NCBI RefSeq assembly: GCF_013131805.1
Contig: NZ_JABJRC010000001.1
Span: 1,662,589-1,726,588, forward strand
Reading direction: 5' to 3'
Length of the DNA: 64,000 bases
From: Kribbella sandramycini
GTDB lineage: Bacteria > Actinomycetota > Actinomycetes > Propionibacteriales > Kribbellaceae
Part shown: positions 19,114 through 27,800 of the stretch, piece after piece
How the letters are laid out: each line of letters opens with the position of its first letter
How positions within the stretch are numbered: position 1 is the first letter of the stretch
Position numbers and translations under genes: made by a program
The notes under the pieces: model-generated
Told to the model about the DNA's origin: nothing
The model's input: only the letters and a program-made list of their open reading frames with translations
The model's database searches: none

Positions 19114-20978
19114 ACGGCTCCTCCGTGAACGAGAGCGGCGGCTTGATCGACGGCGTACGCGACATCGCCGTCCGGCGGGAAGAGCAGGGCGCGGCCGACG
19201 ACCAGGCCGCGGACGGCCGGGAGGGTCAGGGCTTTACCCCAGCGTGCATAGGTTTCTTCGGGGGCGACCGTGGGGTCGCCGCCGAGCAGCAGAGTCGGGA
19301 GGGTGGTGGCATCCATGACACGTTCGAGTTCGTCGACGACCGGGAGTTTGAGCCAGGTGTAGGCGCTGGTCGCGCCGAGACCGGCGGCGATGTGCACCGA
19401 CTTGATCACCGAGTCGGCGTCGAGCACGTTCGTCACCCGGCCGTCGGTGCGGGTCGACCAGAACGGCTCGACCATCGCCATCAGTTTGTGCTCGGCCAGC
19501 TCGGTGACGGCCTTCGCGCTCGCTTCGAGGGTGGCGACCGTGCCGGGGTCGTCCAGGTCGATCCGGGTCAACATCTTGCCGCCGTCGAGACGGCGGGTCG
19601 CCAGATCGTCCGCACACCCGTACGCCGTGAAGCGGTCGTCCAGCTCGAACGCGGCGCCCTGCAGGCCGCCACGGTTCATCGAGCCGATGACAACCTTTCC
19701 CTCCAACGCCCCAAGGAGCAGCAGATCCTCCAACACATCAGGCGTCGCCAGTACGCCGTCGACCCCAGGCCGCTCCAGCGCCGTCACCAGTCGCTCGATC
19801 AACCCGGGCCGGCTCCCCATCGCGAACCGATCGTCGCGGACCCCCAGCGCTCCGCGCGCCGGATGGTCGGCCGCCACGATCAGCAGCCGTCCGTCAGCCC
19901 CCACCAGCTCCCGGGTCCGCCGCCGTTGCCAGGCCTCCGCAACCCGCTCCGGCCAGCGCACCCGAATCTCAGTAAGCTCCCCCACCCGTTCCCGAACCCC
20001 ACTCCCCCAAAGCACCCCAGGCGCCTCCACAACCTGCTGCGCAGCCTGTTCAACCGGCCGCGGCCGTCCCCCCTCCGTAGCCGGATGCCAGCCCACAACC
20101 CGCTCACCCCCCACAGGCACCTGAGCCTCAACCGTCACCTCGCCAACCTCTCCTACCTGCCAAGGCGCCTGCACAACCCCCGCCACCTCAGCACCCGGCA
20201 CAACAGCTCGCCCATGCGACGGGCCGGCCTGCACGTCACCCGAACCCACGGTCGGCGCTGCAGCCTGCTCAGCCGCTGTGTGCGTGCCCGCGGGCACCTC
20301 GTCGGCGTGCGCCGCTGGGTCCGCAGCCTGCTCAGCTGCTGCCCGCGCGTTCATCGTCACCTCCTCGGCGTTCACCGCAGTCTCCGCAGCCCCTTGCTGC
20401 CAAGGCGCCTGCGCGATCACGGTCACCTCATCAGGATCAGTCGCTTGTCGGGCGTCCGCCGGCTGAGCAGGTGCCTGCGCGATGACTGTCACCTCGTCGG
20501 GGTCGACGGCAGGTCCTGCGGGTGCTTGGGCGATAACTGTTACGTCGTCGGGGCCGACCTGCGCCGGGGGTGGCGAGGTCGGCACGAGGACGGTTTCGTC
20601 GTCGGCGCCCGCGGTTGGCGGGGCGGTCTGTGGCGGGTTGTTCACTGGCACGACCATCGTGGGCTCGTTCGCCGGGACTGCAACTGTCGCGTCGTTCGTG
20701 GGCACAACGGCCGTGGGGTCGTCGGGCGCCGGATAGTTGCCTCGGGCCACGACTGTCGGGTCGTTGGGGCCGGGCGGACGCCGGTTGGCGGACACTTCGT
20801 GGACCGCCTGGCCCACGACCACGGTTGGGTCGGTGGGGCTTACTGGGCGGCGGTGGGCGGCTGTCGGGTCGGTTGGGCTTGGCTCGGGTTCCGGCCGGCC
20901 TGCCGCCACGGTTGGCTCGTCGGGGGTGGGGGTGGGGCGGCGGATGGGGAGGGGTTGGCGGGAGTCGGAGTTGGTCAT
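19110..20978 (-). CDS. Inositol-pathway aldolase (Cgl0159-like) with a long repetitive N-terminal extension
   Basis: 622 residues from ATG 20978, which overlaps the iolC stop (ATGA). Residues about 330-622 form a TIM-barrel aldolase (VGELTEIRVRWPERV, VLATPDVLEDLLLLG, WLKLPVVDELERV), the Cgl0159-like group expected to cleave 2-deoxy-5-keto-gluconate 6-phosphate. Residues 1-328 are Pro/Ala/Val/Thr-rich, without hydrophobic core, and repeat D-P-T-V or DEVTVIAQAP (residues 143-152, 161-170, 182-191 and degenerate copies). High third-position GC and the coupled start argue it is translated. Family members are usually near 300 residues, so the extension is exceptional. An internal GTG before GELTEIR could alternatively give a normal 292-residue enzyme. 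Confidence 0.8.
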   Translation of the reverse strand: MTNSDSRQPLPIRRPTPTPDEPTVAAGRPEPEPSPTDPTAAHRRPVSPTDPTVVVGQAVHEVSANRRPPGPNDPTVVARGNYPAPDDPTAVVPTNDATVAVPANEPTMVVPVNNPPQTAPPTAGADDETVLVPTSPPPAQVGPDDVTVIAQAPAGPAVDPDEVTVIAQAPAQPADARQATDPDEVTVIAQAPWQQGAAETAVNAEEVTMNARAAAEQAADPAAHADEVPAGTHTAAEQAAAPTVGSGDVQAGPSHGRAVVPGAEVAGVVQAPWQVGEVGEVTVEAQVPVGGERVVGWHPATEGGRPRPVEQAAQQVVEAPGVLWGSGVRERVGELTEIRVRWPERVAEAWQRRRTRELVGADGRLLIVAADHPARGALGVRDDRFAMGSRPGLIERLVTALERPGVDGVLATPDVLEDLLLLGALEGKVVIGSMNRGGLQGAAFELDDRFTAYGCADDLATRRLDGGKMLTRIDLDDPGTVATLEASAKAVTELAEHKLMAMVEPFWSTRTDGRVTNVLDADSVIKSVHIAAGLGATSAYTWLKLPVVDELERVMDATTLPTLLLGGDPTVAPEETYARWGKALTLPAVRGLVVGRALLFPPDGDVAYAVDQAAALVHGGAV

Positions 20979-21931
20979 GCTTCGGCTCCCATGGTGGTGA
21001 GGACCTCGGCGGTGGTGGGCATGGCGGTGGAGCATTCGAGACGGCCGGCGACGATGGCGCCGGCGGTGTTGGCGAAGCGGATGATCTTCTCCAGGGGCCA
21101 GCCGGCGAGCAGGCCGTGGCAGAGGGCGCCGCCGAAGCCGTCGCCGGCGCCGAGGCCGTTGACCACCTCGACCGGGTGCGGTGGGACCTCGACGCGTTCG
21201 TCGCGGGTGCGGGCGAGGGTGCCCTTGGGGCCTTGTTTGACGACTGCGAGCTCGAGGCCGCGGTCGAGCAGCGCCTGGGCCGCCTTGTCCGGATCGGTCT
21301 CGCCGACGGCCACCTCACACTCCTCACGGTTGCCGACGGCAACTGTGCAGTGCTCGAGCGCCCGGCTCACCTGCGCGTGCGCCTGGGTCGGGTCGGCCCA
21401 GAACATCGGCCGGTAGTCCAGATCCAGCACGGTGATCGCGGCACCCGAGCGGCCGCGGCGGCCGCGCGCCTCCCAGGCGGCGAAGTGCGCGGACCGCGAC
21501 GGCTCGTCGGACAGTCCGGTCACCGTGGACCAGTAGATCCGCGCGTCCGCGATCGCGTCCAGGTCGAGCTCGTCCGGGTTGATGACGAGATCCGGCGCCT
21601 TCGGGAACCGGTAGAAGTACAGCGGGAAGTTGTCCGGCGGGAAGATCTCGCAGAAGGTGATCGGCGTCGGCAGCCCGTCCACCGGCGCGACGAACCGGTC
21701 GTCGACGCCGAGGTCGCGCAGCGCGCTGTGGATGAACGTGCCGAACGGGTCGTTCCCGGTCCGGCTGATCACCGCGGCCTTGCGGCCGTGCCGGGCCGCC
21801 GCGACGGCGACGTTCGTGGCGCTGCCGCCGAGGAACTTCCCGAACGACGTCACGTCCTCGAGATGCGTCCCGGTCTGCAGCGGGTACAGGTCGACCCCGA
21901 TCCGCCCGATCGTCAGTACGTCGTCCGCCAT
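20975..21931 (-). CDS. iolC: 5-dehydro-2-deoxygluconokinase
   Basis: 318-residue PfkB/ribokinase-family sugar kinase. It has GKFLGGSATNVAVAAARHG near the N-terminus (substrate binding) and the catalytic GAGDGF motif at 261-266 with base Asp264. It phosphorylates 2-deoxy-5-keto-gluconate. The ATG at 21931 follows GGGGAG by four bases. The leader between it and the upstream gene carries three 15-bp direct repeats. Confidence 0.93.
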   Translation of the reverse strand: MADDVLTIGRIGVDLYPLQTGTHLEDVTSFGKFLGGSATNVAVAAARHGRKAAVISRTGNDPFGTFIHSALRDLGVDDRFVAPVDGLPTPITFCEIFPPDNFPLYFYRFPKAPDLVINPDELDLDAIADARIYWSTVTGLSDEPSRSAHFAAWEARGRRGRSGAAITVLDLDYRPMFWADPTQAHAQVSRALEHCTVAVGNREECEVAVGETDPDKAAQALLDRGLELAVVKQGPKGTLARTRDERVEVPPHPVEVVNGLGAGDGFGGALCHGLLAGWPLEKIIRFANTAGAIVAGRLECSTAMPTTAEVLTTMGAEA

Positions 21932-21958
21932 CAGTCTCCCCGTCTCGAACCGAACCTT

Positions 21959-22003
21959 GCCGAACCCATCAGCGCCGAACTCATCTGCGCCGAACCCGAC
22001 CGC
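21959..22003. repeat. Three 15-bp tandem repeats in the iolC leader
   Basis: Units GCCGAACCCATCAGC, GCCGAACTCATCTGC and GCCGAACCCGACCGC sit end to end (21959-21973, 21974-21988, 21989-22003), in the 76 bases between iolC and the IolE-like gene. The first two differ at two positions. Possible regulator-binding iterons or remnants of coding sequence. Confidence 0.7.
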
Positions 22004-22007
22004 AAAC

Positions 22008-22892
22008 TCATCCCACCGTCTCCGCGATCGCCAGCAGATGCGCGATACTCACCCGGACGTCGACCACCGGCCCTTCGTCGGCCGGCCGCTCCGGCAGGAT
22101 CGTGTCCTGCTCCAGCACGTACCAGCCGGCGTACCTGGCCGCCTCCAGCGTCCCGACGATCGCGCCGAGATCGATGTCCCCGTGTCCCAGCGGCCGGTAC
22201 ATCCCCTGCCGCACCGCGTCGGTGTAGCTGACCTCACCGGCCTGGACCTTCGCGGCCCAAGCGGCGTCGACGTCCTTCAGATGCGTGTGCTTGATCCGAT
22301 CGGTGTACGCGAGCGTCAGCGCGACCGGGTCGACGCCGCCGATCAGCAGGTGACCGGTGTCCAGCGTGAGCCCGATCGACGAGCCGCGCAGGACGCGATC
22401 GACGTCGTCCGCGTTCTCGACCATCGTCCCGACGTGCGGGTGGATCGTCGCCAGGACGCCGCTCTCGGCGGCCAGCGCGGACAGCTTGTCCAGGTTGGCG
22501 AGCAGCGTGCTCCAGCCGTTCTCGTCCAGCACCGGCCGGTCGTCGTACCCCTCCTGACCCGTCGCCGCGGCCAGAACCAGCGTGCTCGCACCGGCGGCCA
22601 CGAAGCCCTCCAGCGCCGCGGCGACCTCGGGCGCCGGGTCGTGCGCCGGATCGTGCAGGACGACGGGCACGAACCCGCCGACCGCGCGCAGGCCGACGTC
22701 CGCGAGCGTCTTGGCCTTCTCCGCCGGGTCGACCGGCAAGAACTCGTCCGGACCGAACTCGGTCGCGGCGAGCCCTACGGCCCGCATCTCGGCCAGCACC
22801 GTCGCGGCGTCGTACTGGTAGCCCCAGCCGGGAACCTCGCAGACGCCCCAGGAGATCGGAGCGCCGGCGATCCGGGCAGCCAGGTCAGTCAT
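22008..22892 (-). CDS. IolE/IolI-like TIM-barrel isomerase or dehydratase
   Basis: 294 residues, xylose-isomerase-like barrel. The start GAPISWGVCEVPGWGYQYDA and FGPDEFLPVDP relate it to inosose dehydratases, but the sequence differs clearly from the IolE at 15385. Probable metal-site segments are ATIHPHVGTMV, LTLDTGHLLIGG and IKHTHLKDVD. It may be a second dehydratase or an inosose isomerase (IolI) that lets other inositol isomers enter the pathway. Located between iolG and iolC. Confidence 0.82.
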   Translation of the reverse strand: MTDLAARIAGAPISWGVCEVPGWGYQYDAATVLAEMRAVGLAATEFGPDEFLPVDPAEKAKTLADVGLRAVGGFVPVVLHDPAHDPAPEVAAALEGFVAAGASTLVLAAATGQEGYDDRPVLDENGWSTLLANLDKLSALAAESGVLATIHPHVGTMVENADDVDRVLRGSSIGLTLDTGHLLIGGVDPVALTLAYTDRIKHTHLKDVDAAWAAKVQAGEVSYTDAVRQGMYRPLGHGDIDLGAIVGTLEAARYAGWYVLEQDTILPERPADEGPVVDVRVSIAHLLAIAETVG

Positions 22893-22928
22893 CGAGCACA
22901 GTCTCCTCTATCGCAGAAGTGAGTTCGG

Positions 22929-23915
22929 TCAGAGTGTGACGACACGGTTCTCGTGCCGGGAGAGTTCGCAGGCGTCGGCGATCCGGAACGCCGCCAGCGC
23001 GTCGCGGACCGTGCACGGTACGTCGCGCGTACCCGCGGCGACCTCGGTGAAGGCGGTCAGCTCGGCGACGTACGCGGGCTGGAAGCGGTCCATGAAGGTC
23101 AGGTGCGGCGGACCGCCGGGGAAGCTGACGCCGGGCTCGGCCGAGCGCAGCGCGGTGTGCTCGTCGAGGCCGATGGCGATCGACCCGAGGCTGCCCTGCA
23201 GCTCCATCCGGACGTCGTGGCCCGCGCCGTTGTACCGCGTCCCGCTGACCTGGACGAAGGTGCCGTCGTCCAGGGTGAGCAGCGCGGCGGCGGAGTCGAC
23301 GTCGCCGTACTCGCCGAAGAACGGCTCGCCGCGGTTGGCGCCGGTCGCGTACACACTGACGATCTCGCGGCCGGTGACGTACCGGACGGCGTCGAAGTCG
23401 TGGACGCTGCAGTCGCGGAAGAAGCCGCCGCTCTGCGGGATGTACTCCTGATGCGGCGGAAATGCGTCGTTCGTGTTCGCGCGGATGTGATGCACGAAGC
23501 CGAGCTCGCCGGACACGACCGCCGCCCGCGCGGCCTGGTAGCCGGCATCGAAGCGGCGCTGGAACCCGATGTGCACCGGCACGTCGTGCGCCTCGACCAG
23601 ATCGACGACGCGCTGCGTCTCGGCCAGGTCGAGCGCGACCGGCTTCTCGCAGAACGTCGGTACGCCGGCCGCGACCCCGGCGGCAATCAGCTCCGCATGG
23701 GCGCCGGTGGCGGCGGCGATGACGAACCCGTCGAGCCCGCTCGCGAGCAGGGCCGGGACGTCCGCCGCGAACTCGAGGCCGAGCTCCTTCGCGACCGCCT
23801 CGGCCCGGCTCGGGTCCGCGTCGGCGACGACCACCTGGTCCACCGCCGGTAACGCCTTCAGGGTCGAGGCGTGGAACGCGCCGATCCGCCCGACCCCGAC
23901 CAACCCGATCCGCAT
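22929..23915 (-). CDS. iolG: Inositol 2-dehydrogenase
   Basis: 328 residues. N-terminal Rossmann motif GLVGVGRIGAFH, EKP at 90-92 and catalytic Asp168/His172 in DCSVHDFDAVRYVTG, with the inositol-dehydrogenase feature IPQSGGFFRD. It oxidises myo-inositol to 2-keto-myo-inositol with NAD, the first step of the pathway. First gene of the cluster, divergent from the GntR regulator; AGAGGG lies seven bases before the ATG. Confidence 0.92.
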   Translation of the reverse strand: MRIGLVGVGRIGAFHASTLKALPAVDQVVVADADPSRAEAVAKELGLEFAADVPALLASGLDGFVIAAATGAHAELIAAGVAAGVPTFCEKPVALDLAETQRVVDLVEAHDVPVHIGFQRRFDAGYQAARAAVVSGELGFVHHIRANTNDAFPPHQEYIPQSGGFFRDCSVHDFDAVRYVTGREIVSVYATGANRGEPFFGEYGDVDSAAALLTLDDGTFVQVSGTRYNGAGHDVRMELQGSLGSIAIGLDEHTALRSAEPGVSFPGGPPHLTFMDRFQPAYVAELTAFTEVAAGTRDVPCTVRDALAAFRIADACELSRHENRVVTL

Positions 23916-24041
23916 GCGTGTGCCCTCTTTCGTCGTCCGCGACCACCGTCAGCTTTGCTGGCCGCGGAGGCAGGTGTCAATAGTTTGTTAACACATTCGC
24001 ACGTCGCGACATACATACCTCGTTCCTGTAACATCCGCCGC
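23916..24041. promoter_or_regulatory. Divergent iolG/GntR promoter region
   Basis: 126 bases between two divergent starts, with a locally AT-rich core. It contains the palindromes TGTTAACA (23986-23993) and GTCGCGAC (24003-24010), and a related TGTAACA just before the GntR start. These are candidate operators for the adjacent GntR regulator; no unambiguous -35/-10 pair was picked. Confidence 0.5.
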
Positions 24042-24779
24042 ATGGCCACCCTGCCGATCAGCATCGATCGGACGAGCCCGGTGCCGCTCTACCACCAGCT
24101 CGCCGAGCAGCTGACCGCTGCCGTGAACGAGGGCACGCTGCGCCCGGGCGACCCGTTCGAGAACGAGATCGCGATGTCGGACCGGCTCGGGCTCTCCCGG
24201 CCGACCGTCCGGCGGGCCATCTCCGAGCTGGTCAACAAAGGGCTGCTCGTTCGCCGCCGCGGGATCGGCACCACGGTCGCCAACCGGATGGTGCACCGCA
24301 AGGCCGAGCTGACCAGCCTGTACGACGACCTGATCCGCGAGGGCCGCACGCCGCGGACCGACGTCCTCGCGCTCACCTTCGACGCGCACGACGAGCGCGC
24401 GGCGGAGATGCTCGGCCTCCCGGCCAACACCCCGCTGGTCTCGATCGTCCGCCTGCGCTACGCCGGCGACCAGCCGCTCGCCATCCTGCGCAACTGGCTC
24501 CCCCCGGCCCTCGACGACCTCACCGTCGACGACCTCGTCCGCGACGGCCTGTACGCCGTCCTCCGCGCCCGCGGCATCCGCCCCACCGTTGCCCGCCAGC
24601 GCATCGGCGCCCGCAATGCCACCGCCGAAGAGCGCCGCACCCTCCACATGTCCAAAGCCGAGCCGCTGGTCACCATGACCCGCTCCGCCTACGACGCCGA
24701 TGGAGCCCCCGTCGAATACGGCAGCCACTGCTACCGAGCCGACCAGTACTCCGTAGACGTCCTGGTCTCCGAACGCTGA
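24042..24779 (+). CDS. GntR-family regulator with UTRA domain (copy 2), probable inositol regulator
   Basis: 245 residues. Winged helix at residues 5-75 (MSDRLGLSRPTVRRAISELV) and a HutC-type UTRA domain with ILRNWLPPALDDL and a YGSHCYRADQYSVDV ending. It is the natural regulator of the inositol cluster it faces. It shares the ELTSLYDDL linker and overall plan with the GntR at 5731, so one is a duplicate of the other. The effector could be an inositol breakdown intermediate, as known for other iol regulators (inference). Confidence 0.88.
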   Translation: MATLPISIDRTSPVPLYHQLAEQLTAAVNEGTLRPGDPFENEIAMSDRLGLSRPTVRRAISELVNKGLLVRRRGIGTTVANRMVHRKAELTSLYDDLIREGRTPRTDVLALTFDAHDERAAEMLGLPANTPLVSIVRLRYAGDQPLAILRNWLPPALDDLTVDDLVRDGLYAVLRARGIRPTVARQRIGARNATAEERRTLHMSKAEPLVTMTRSAYDADGAPVEYGSHCYRADQYSVDVLVSER

Positions 24780-24815
24780 CCGCGCGGGTGGGCCTGCTCG
24801 CCCACCCGCGGTCAG
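24776..24815. terminator. Bidirectional terminator between GntR and glutamate dehydrogenase
   Basis: CTGACCGC-GCGGGTGGGC pairs with GCCCACCCGCGGTCAG around a six-base loop; the left arm has a two-base bulge. It fills the 39 bases between the two convergent stops. Confidence 0.75.
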
Positions 24816-24818
24816 GGC

Positions 24819-27800
24819 TCAGGCTTGGTTGGCCAGAAGGGTTCGCACCAGACGCAGGCCGACGGAGAGGTGCGCCAGTTCGGGGCCTTCGGTGTCGACG
24901 ATCTCCTCGAGCATGGTGGCGGCTCGGGAGAGGGCGGTGGCGTTCTGGTCCTGCCAGGCGATGACTCGGGATTCCGGGTCCTCGGCGGCTTCGGTGGTGG
25001 CCAGGACCTGCCGGGTGAGGCGGGCGTGGACGGCGTGCAGGTCGTCGCGGAGGGCGGCCCGGGCCATGGTCTGCCAGCGGTCGGTGCGGGGCAGGCCGAT
25101 GATGCGCTCGAGGAAGAGGCCCAGCTGGAGGCGCTCGTTGAGCGCGAAGTGCACCTTGGCGACCTCGAAGATGTCCAGGCCGTCGGCGGACGCCGTCTCA
25201 ACGATCCCGAGGCCCGCGTACGCCGGGGGCAGGATCGCGATGCTGGTCGCGACGTCGACCGGGACGCCTTGTTCCACCAGTGATTCGCGCCGGTGCTCGA
25301 ACAGCGCGAGCTCGCGGCCGCGGAGCAGCTCGGGCAGGGCAGCGGTCAGCTTGGTGATGCCGGGAGCGAAGTACTCGATCAGCTCCTGGATGTCGACCGG
25401 CGGGCGCCGGTTGCTGACCAGCCAGCGGGTGGCGCGTTCGACGAGCGTCCGGGTCTCGAGCCGCATGTGGGTCTGGGTCGCGGCGTCGACGACGTTGTCC
25501 AGGTCGGCGTTCGCGGACAGCAGCTCGGGCTGCGCGAAGATCCGCGAGGCGGCCAGGTTCGCGCGGACGACGTCCTCGACCGAGCCGCCGGTCTCCAGCG
25601 AGAGCCGGTGGAACGCCGTGATCCCGGACGTGTTGACGAACTCGTTCACGACCTGCGTCGTGATGATCTCGCGCCGCAGCTGGTGGGACTGGATCTGATC
25701 GGCGAACCGCTCCTGGATCGCCTGCGGGAAGTACGACGCCAGCTTGTGCCGGAGGAACGGGTCGTCGGGTAGCGAGGTCTTCAGCAGCTCCGCGTCGAGC
25801 ACGATCTTGGTGTACGCGATCAGCACCGACAGCTCCGGCGACGTCAGCCCGCGCCCGTCCGCCTTCCGCCGCTTGAACTCGGCGACACTCGGCAGGAACT
25901 CGAGCTCGCGGTCGAGCAGCTCCTGCTTCTCCAGCCGGCGGACCCAGTCCTGGTGGACGTGCATCAGCGCCGGCGCCTGCGCGGCCGCGTTGGCCAGCGC
26001 GACGTTCTGCCGGTAGTTCGACTTCAGCACCAGCCCGCCGACCTCGTCGGTCATCGAGGCGATGATGTCGTTGCGCTGCTTCTCGGTCAGGTCGCCGTCG
26101 GCGACCACCTTGTCGAGCAGGATCTTGATGTTCACCTCGTGGTCGGAGGTGTCCACGCCGGCCACGTTGTCGATGAAGTCGGTGTTGATCCGGCCGCCGG
26201 CCGCGGCGTACTCGATCCGGCCGAGCTGGGTGAAGCCGAGGTTGCCGCCCTCACCCACCGCCTTGGCGCGCAGCTCGCCGCCGTTGATCCGGATCGCGTC
26301 GTTGGCCTTGTCGCCGACATCGGCGTTCGACTCGGACTCGGCCTTGACGTAGGTGCCGATCCCGCCGTTCCAGAACAGGTCGACCGGCGCCTTCAGGATG
26401 GCGTTCATCAGCTCGGCCGGCGTCAGCGTCGCGGGAGAGCCCTCGATACCGAGCGCTTCGCGGATCTCGGCCGAGACCGGGATCGCTTTGTCGGTCCGCG
26501 GGTAGATACCGCCACCGGCCGAGATCAGCGCGGTGTCGTAGTCGGCCCACGAGGAGCGCGGCAGGTCGAAGAGCCGCCGGCGCTCGGCGTACGACGATGC
26601 GGCGTCCGGCGCCGGGTCGAGGAAGATGTGCCGGTGGTCGAACGCGGCCACCAGCCGGATGTGCTCCGACAGCAGCATCCCGTTACCGAAGACGTCACCG
26701 GACATGTCGCCGACGCCGACCACGGTGAAGTCGGCGTTCTGGCAGTCGTGGCCCATCTCGCGGAAGTGCCGCTTGACCGACTCCCAGGCGCCGCGGGCGG
26801 TGATCCCCATCGCCTTGTGGTCGTAGCCGACCGACCCGCCGGACGCGAACGCGTCACCGAGCCAGTGGCCGTACTCCTTGGCGACGCCGTTCGCGATATC
26901 CGAGAACGTCGCCGTCCCCTTGTCCGCCGCGACGACCAGGTAGGCGTCGTCGCCGTCGTACCGAACCACCTGCGCGGGCGGAACCACCGAACCGCCGACG
27001 ATGTTGTCGGTGATGTCGAGCAGCCCGGAGATGAAGGTCTTGTAGGACGCGATCCCCTCGGCCTGCCACGCGTCGCGATCGACCGACGGATCCGGCAGCT
27101 GCTTGGCGTAGAACCCGCCCTTCGCGCCGACCGGCACGATCACCGAGTTCTTCACCATCTGCGCCTTGACCAGGCCGAGCACCTCGGTCCGGAAGTCCTC
27201 CCGCCGGTCCGACCAGCGCAGACCGCCGCGGGCGACGGCGCCGAAGCGCAGGTGCACGCCCTCGACCCGTGGCGAGTAGACGAAGATCTCGTACTTCGGC
27301 CGCGGCTGCGGCAGATCCGGGATCGCCTTCGGCTCGAGTTTCAGCGAGATGTAGCTGCGCGGCGAGCCGTCGGCGGCCGGCTGGAAGTAGTTGGTCCGCA
27401 GCGTCGCCTTCATCACGGTCAGGTATGACCGCAGGATCCGGTCCTCGTCGAGGCTCTGCACGGTGTCGAGGGCGGCCAGGATCTCCTTCTCCAGCAGATC
27501 GCACTGGGCGACCCGGTCCGGATCGTCGGCCGCGCCGCGGGCCGGGTCGAAGCTGGCCTCGAAGAGCTGGACCAGCAGGCCGGCCACGTCCACGTGGTTG
27601 AGGAAGGTGTTCTCGATGTAGTCCTGGCTGAACGGCGTGCCGCCCTGGCGGATGTAGCGCTGGTACGCGCGCAGGATCGACACCTGCCGCCAGCTCAGGC
27701 TGCCGCGCAGAACGAGCGCGTTCAGCTTGTCGGACTCCGCACGCCCCTGCCAGACCGCCTGGAAGGTGTCCGAGAACAGCTGCCGCAGCTCTTCGCGCTC

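Noticed and set aside
19125..21416. 763-codon open frame on the plus strand opposite the aldolase and iolC
   Set aside because: Antisense shadow of high-GC coding sequence; translation is low-complexity His/Arg/Gly-rich without domain features, and the minus-strand genes are well supported.
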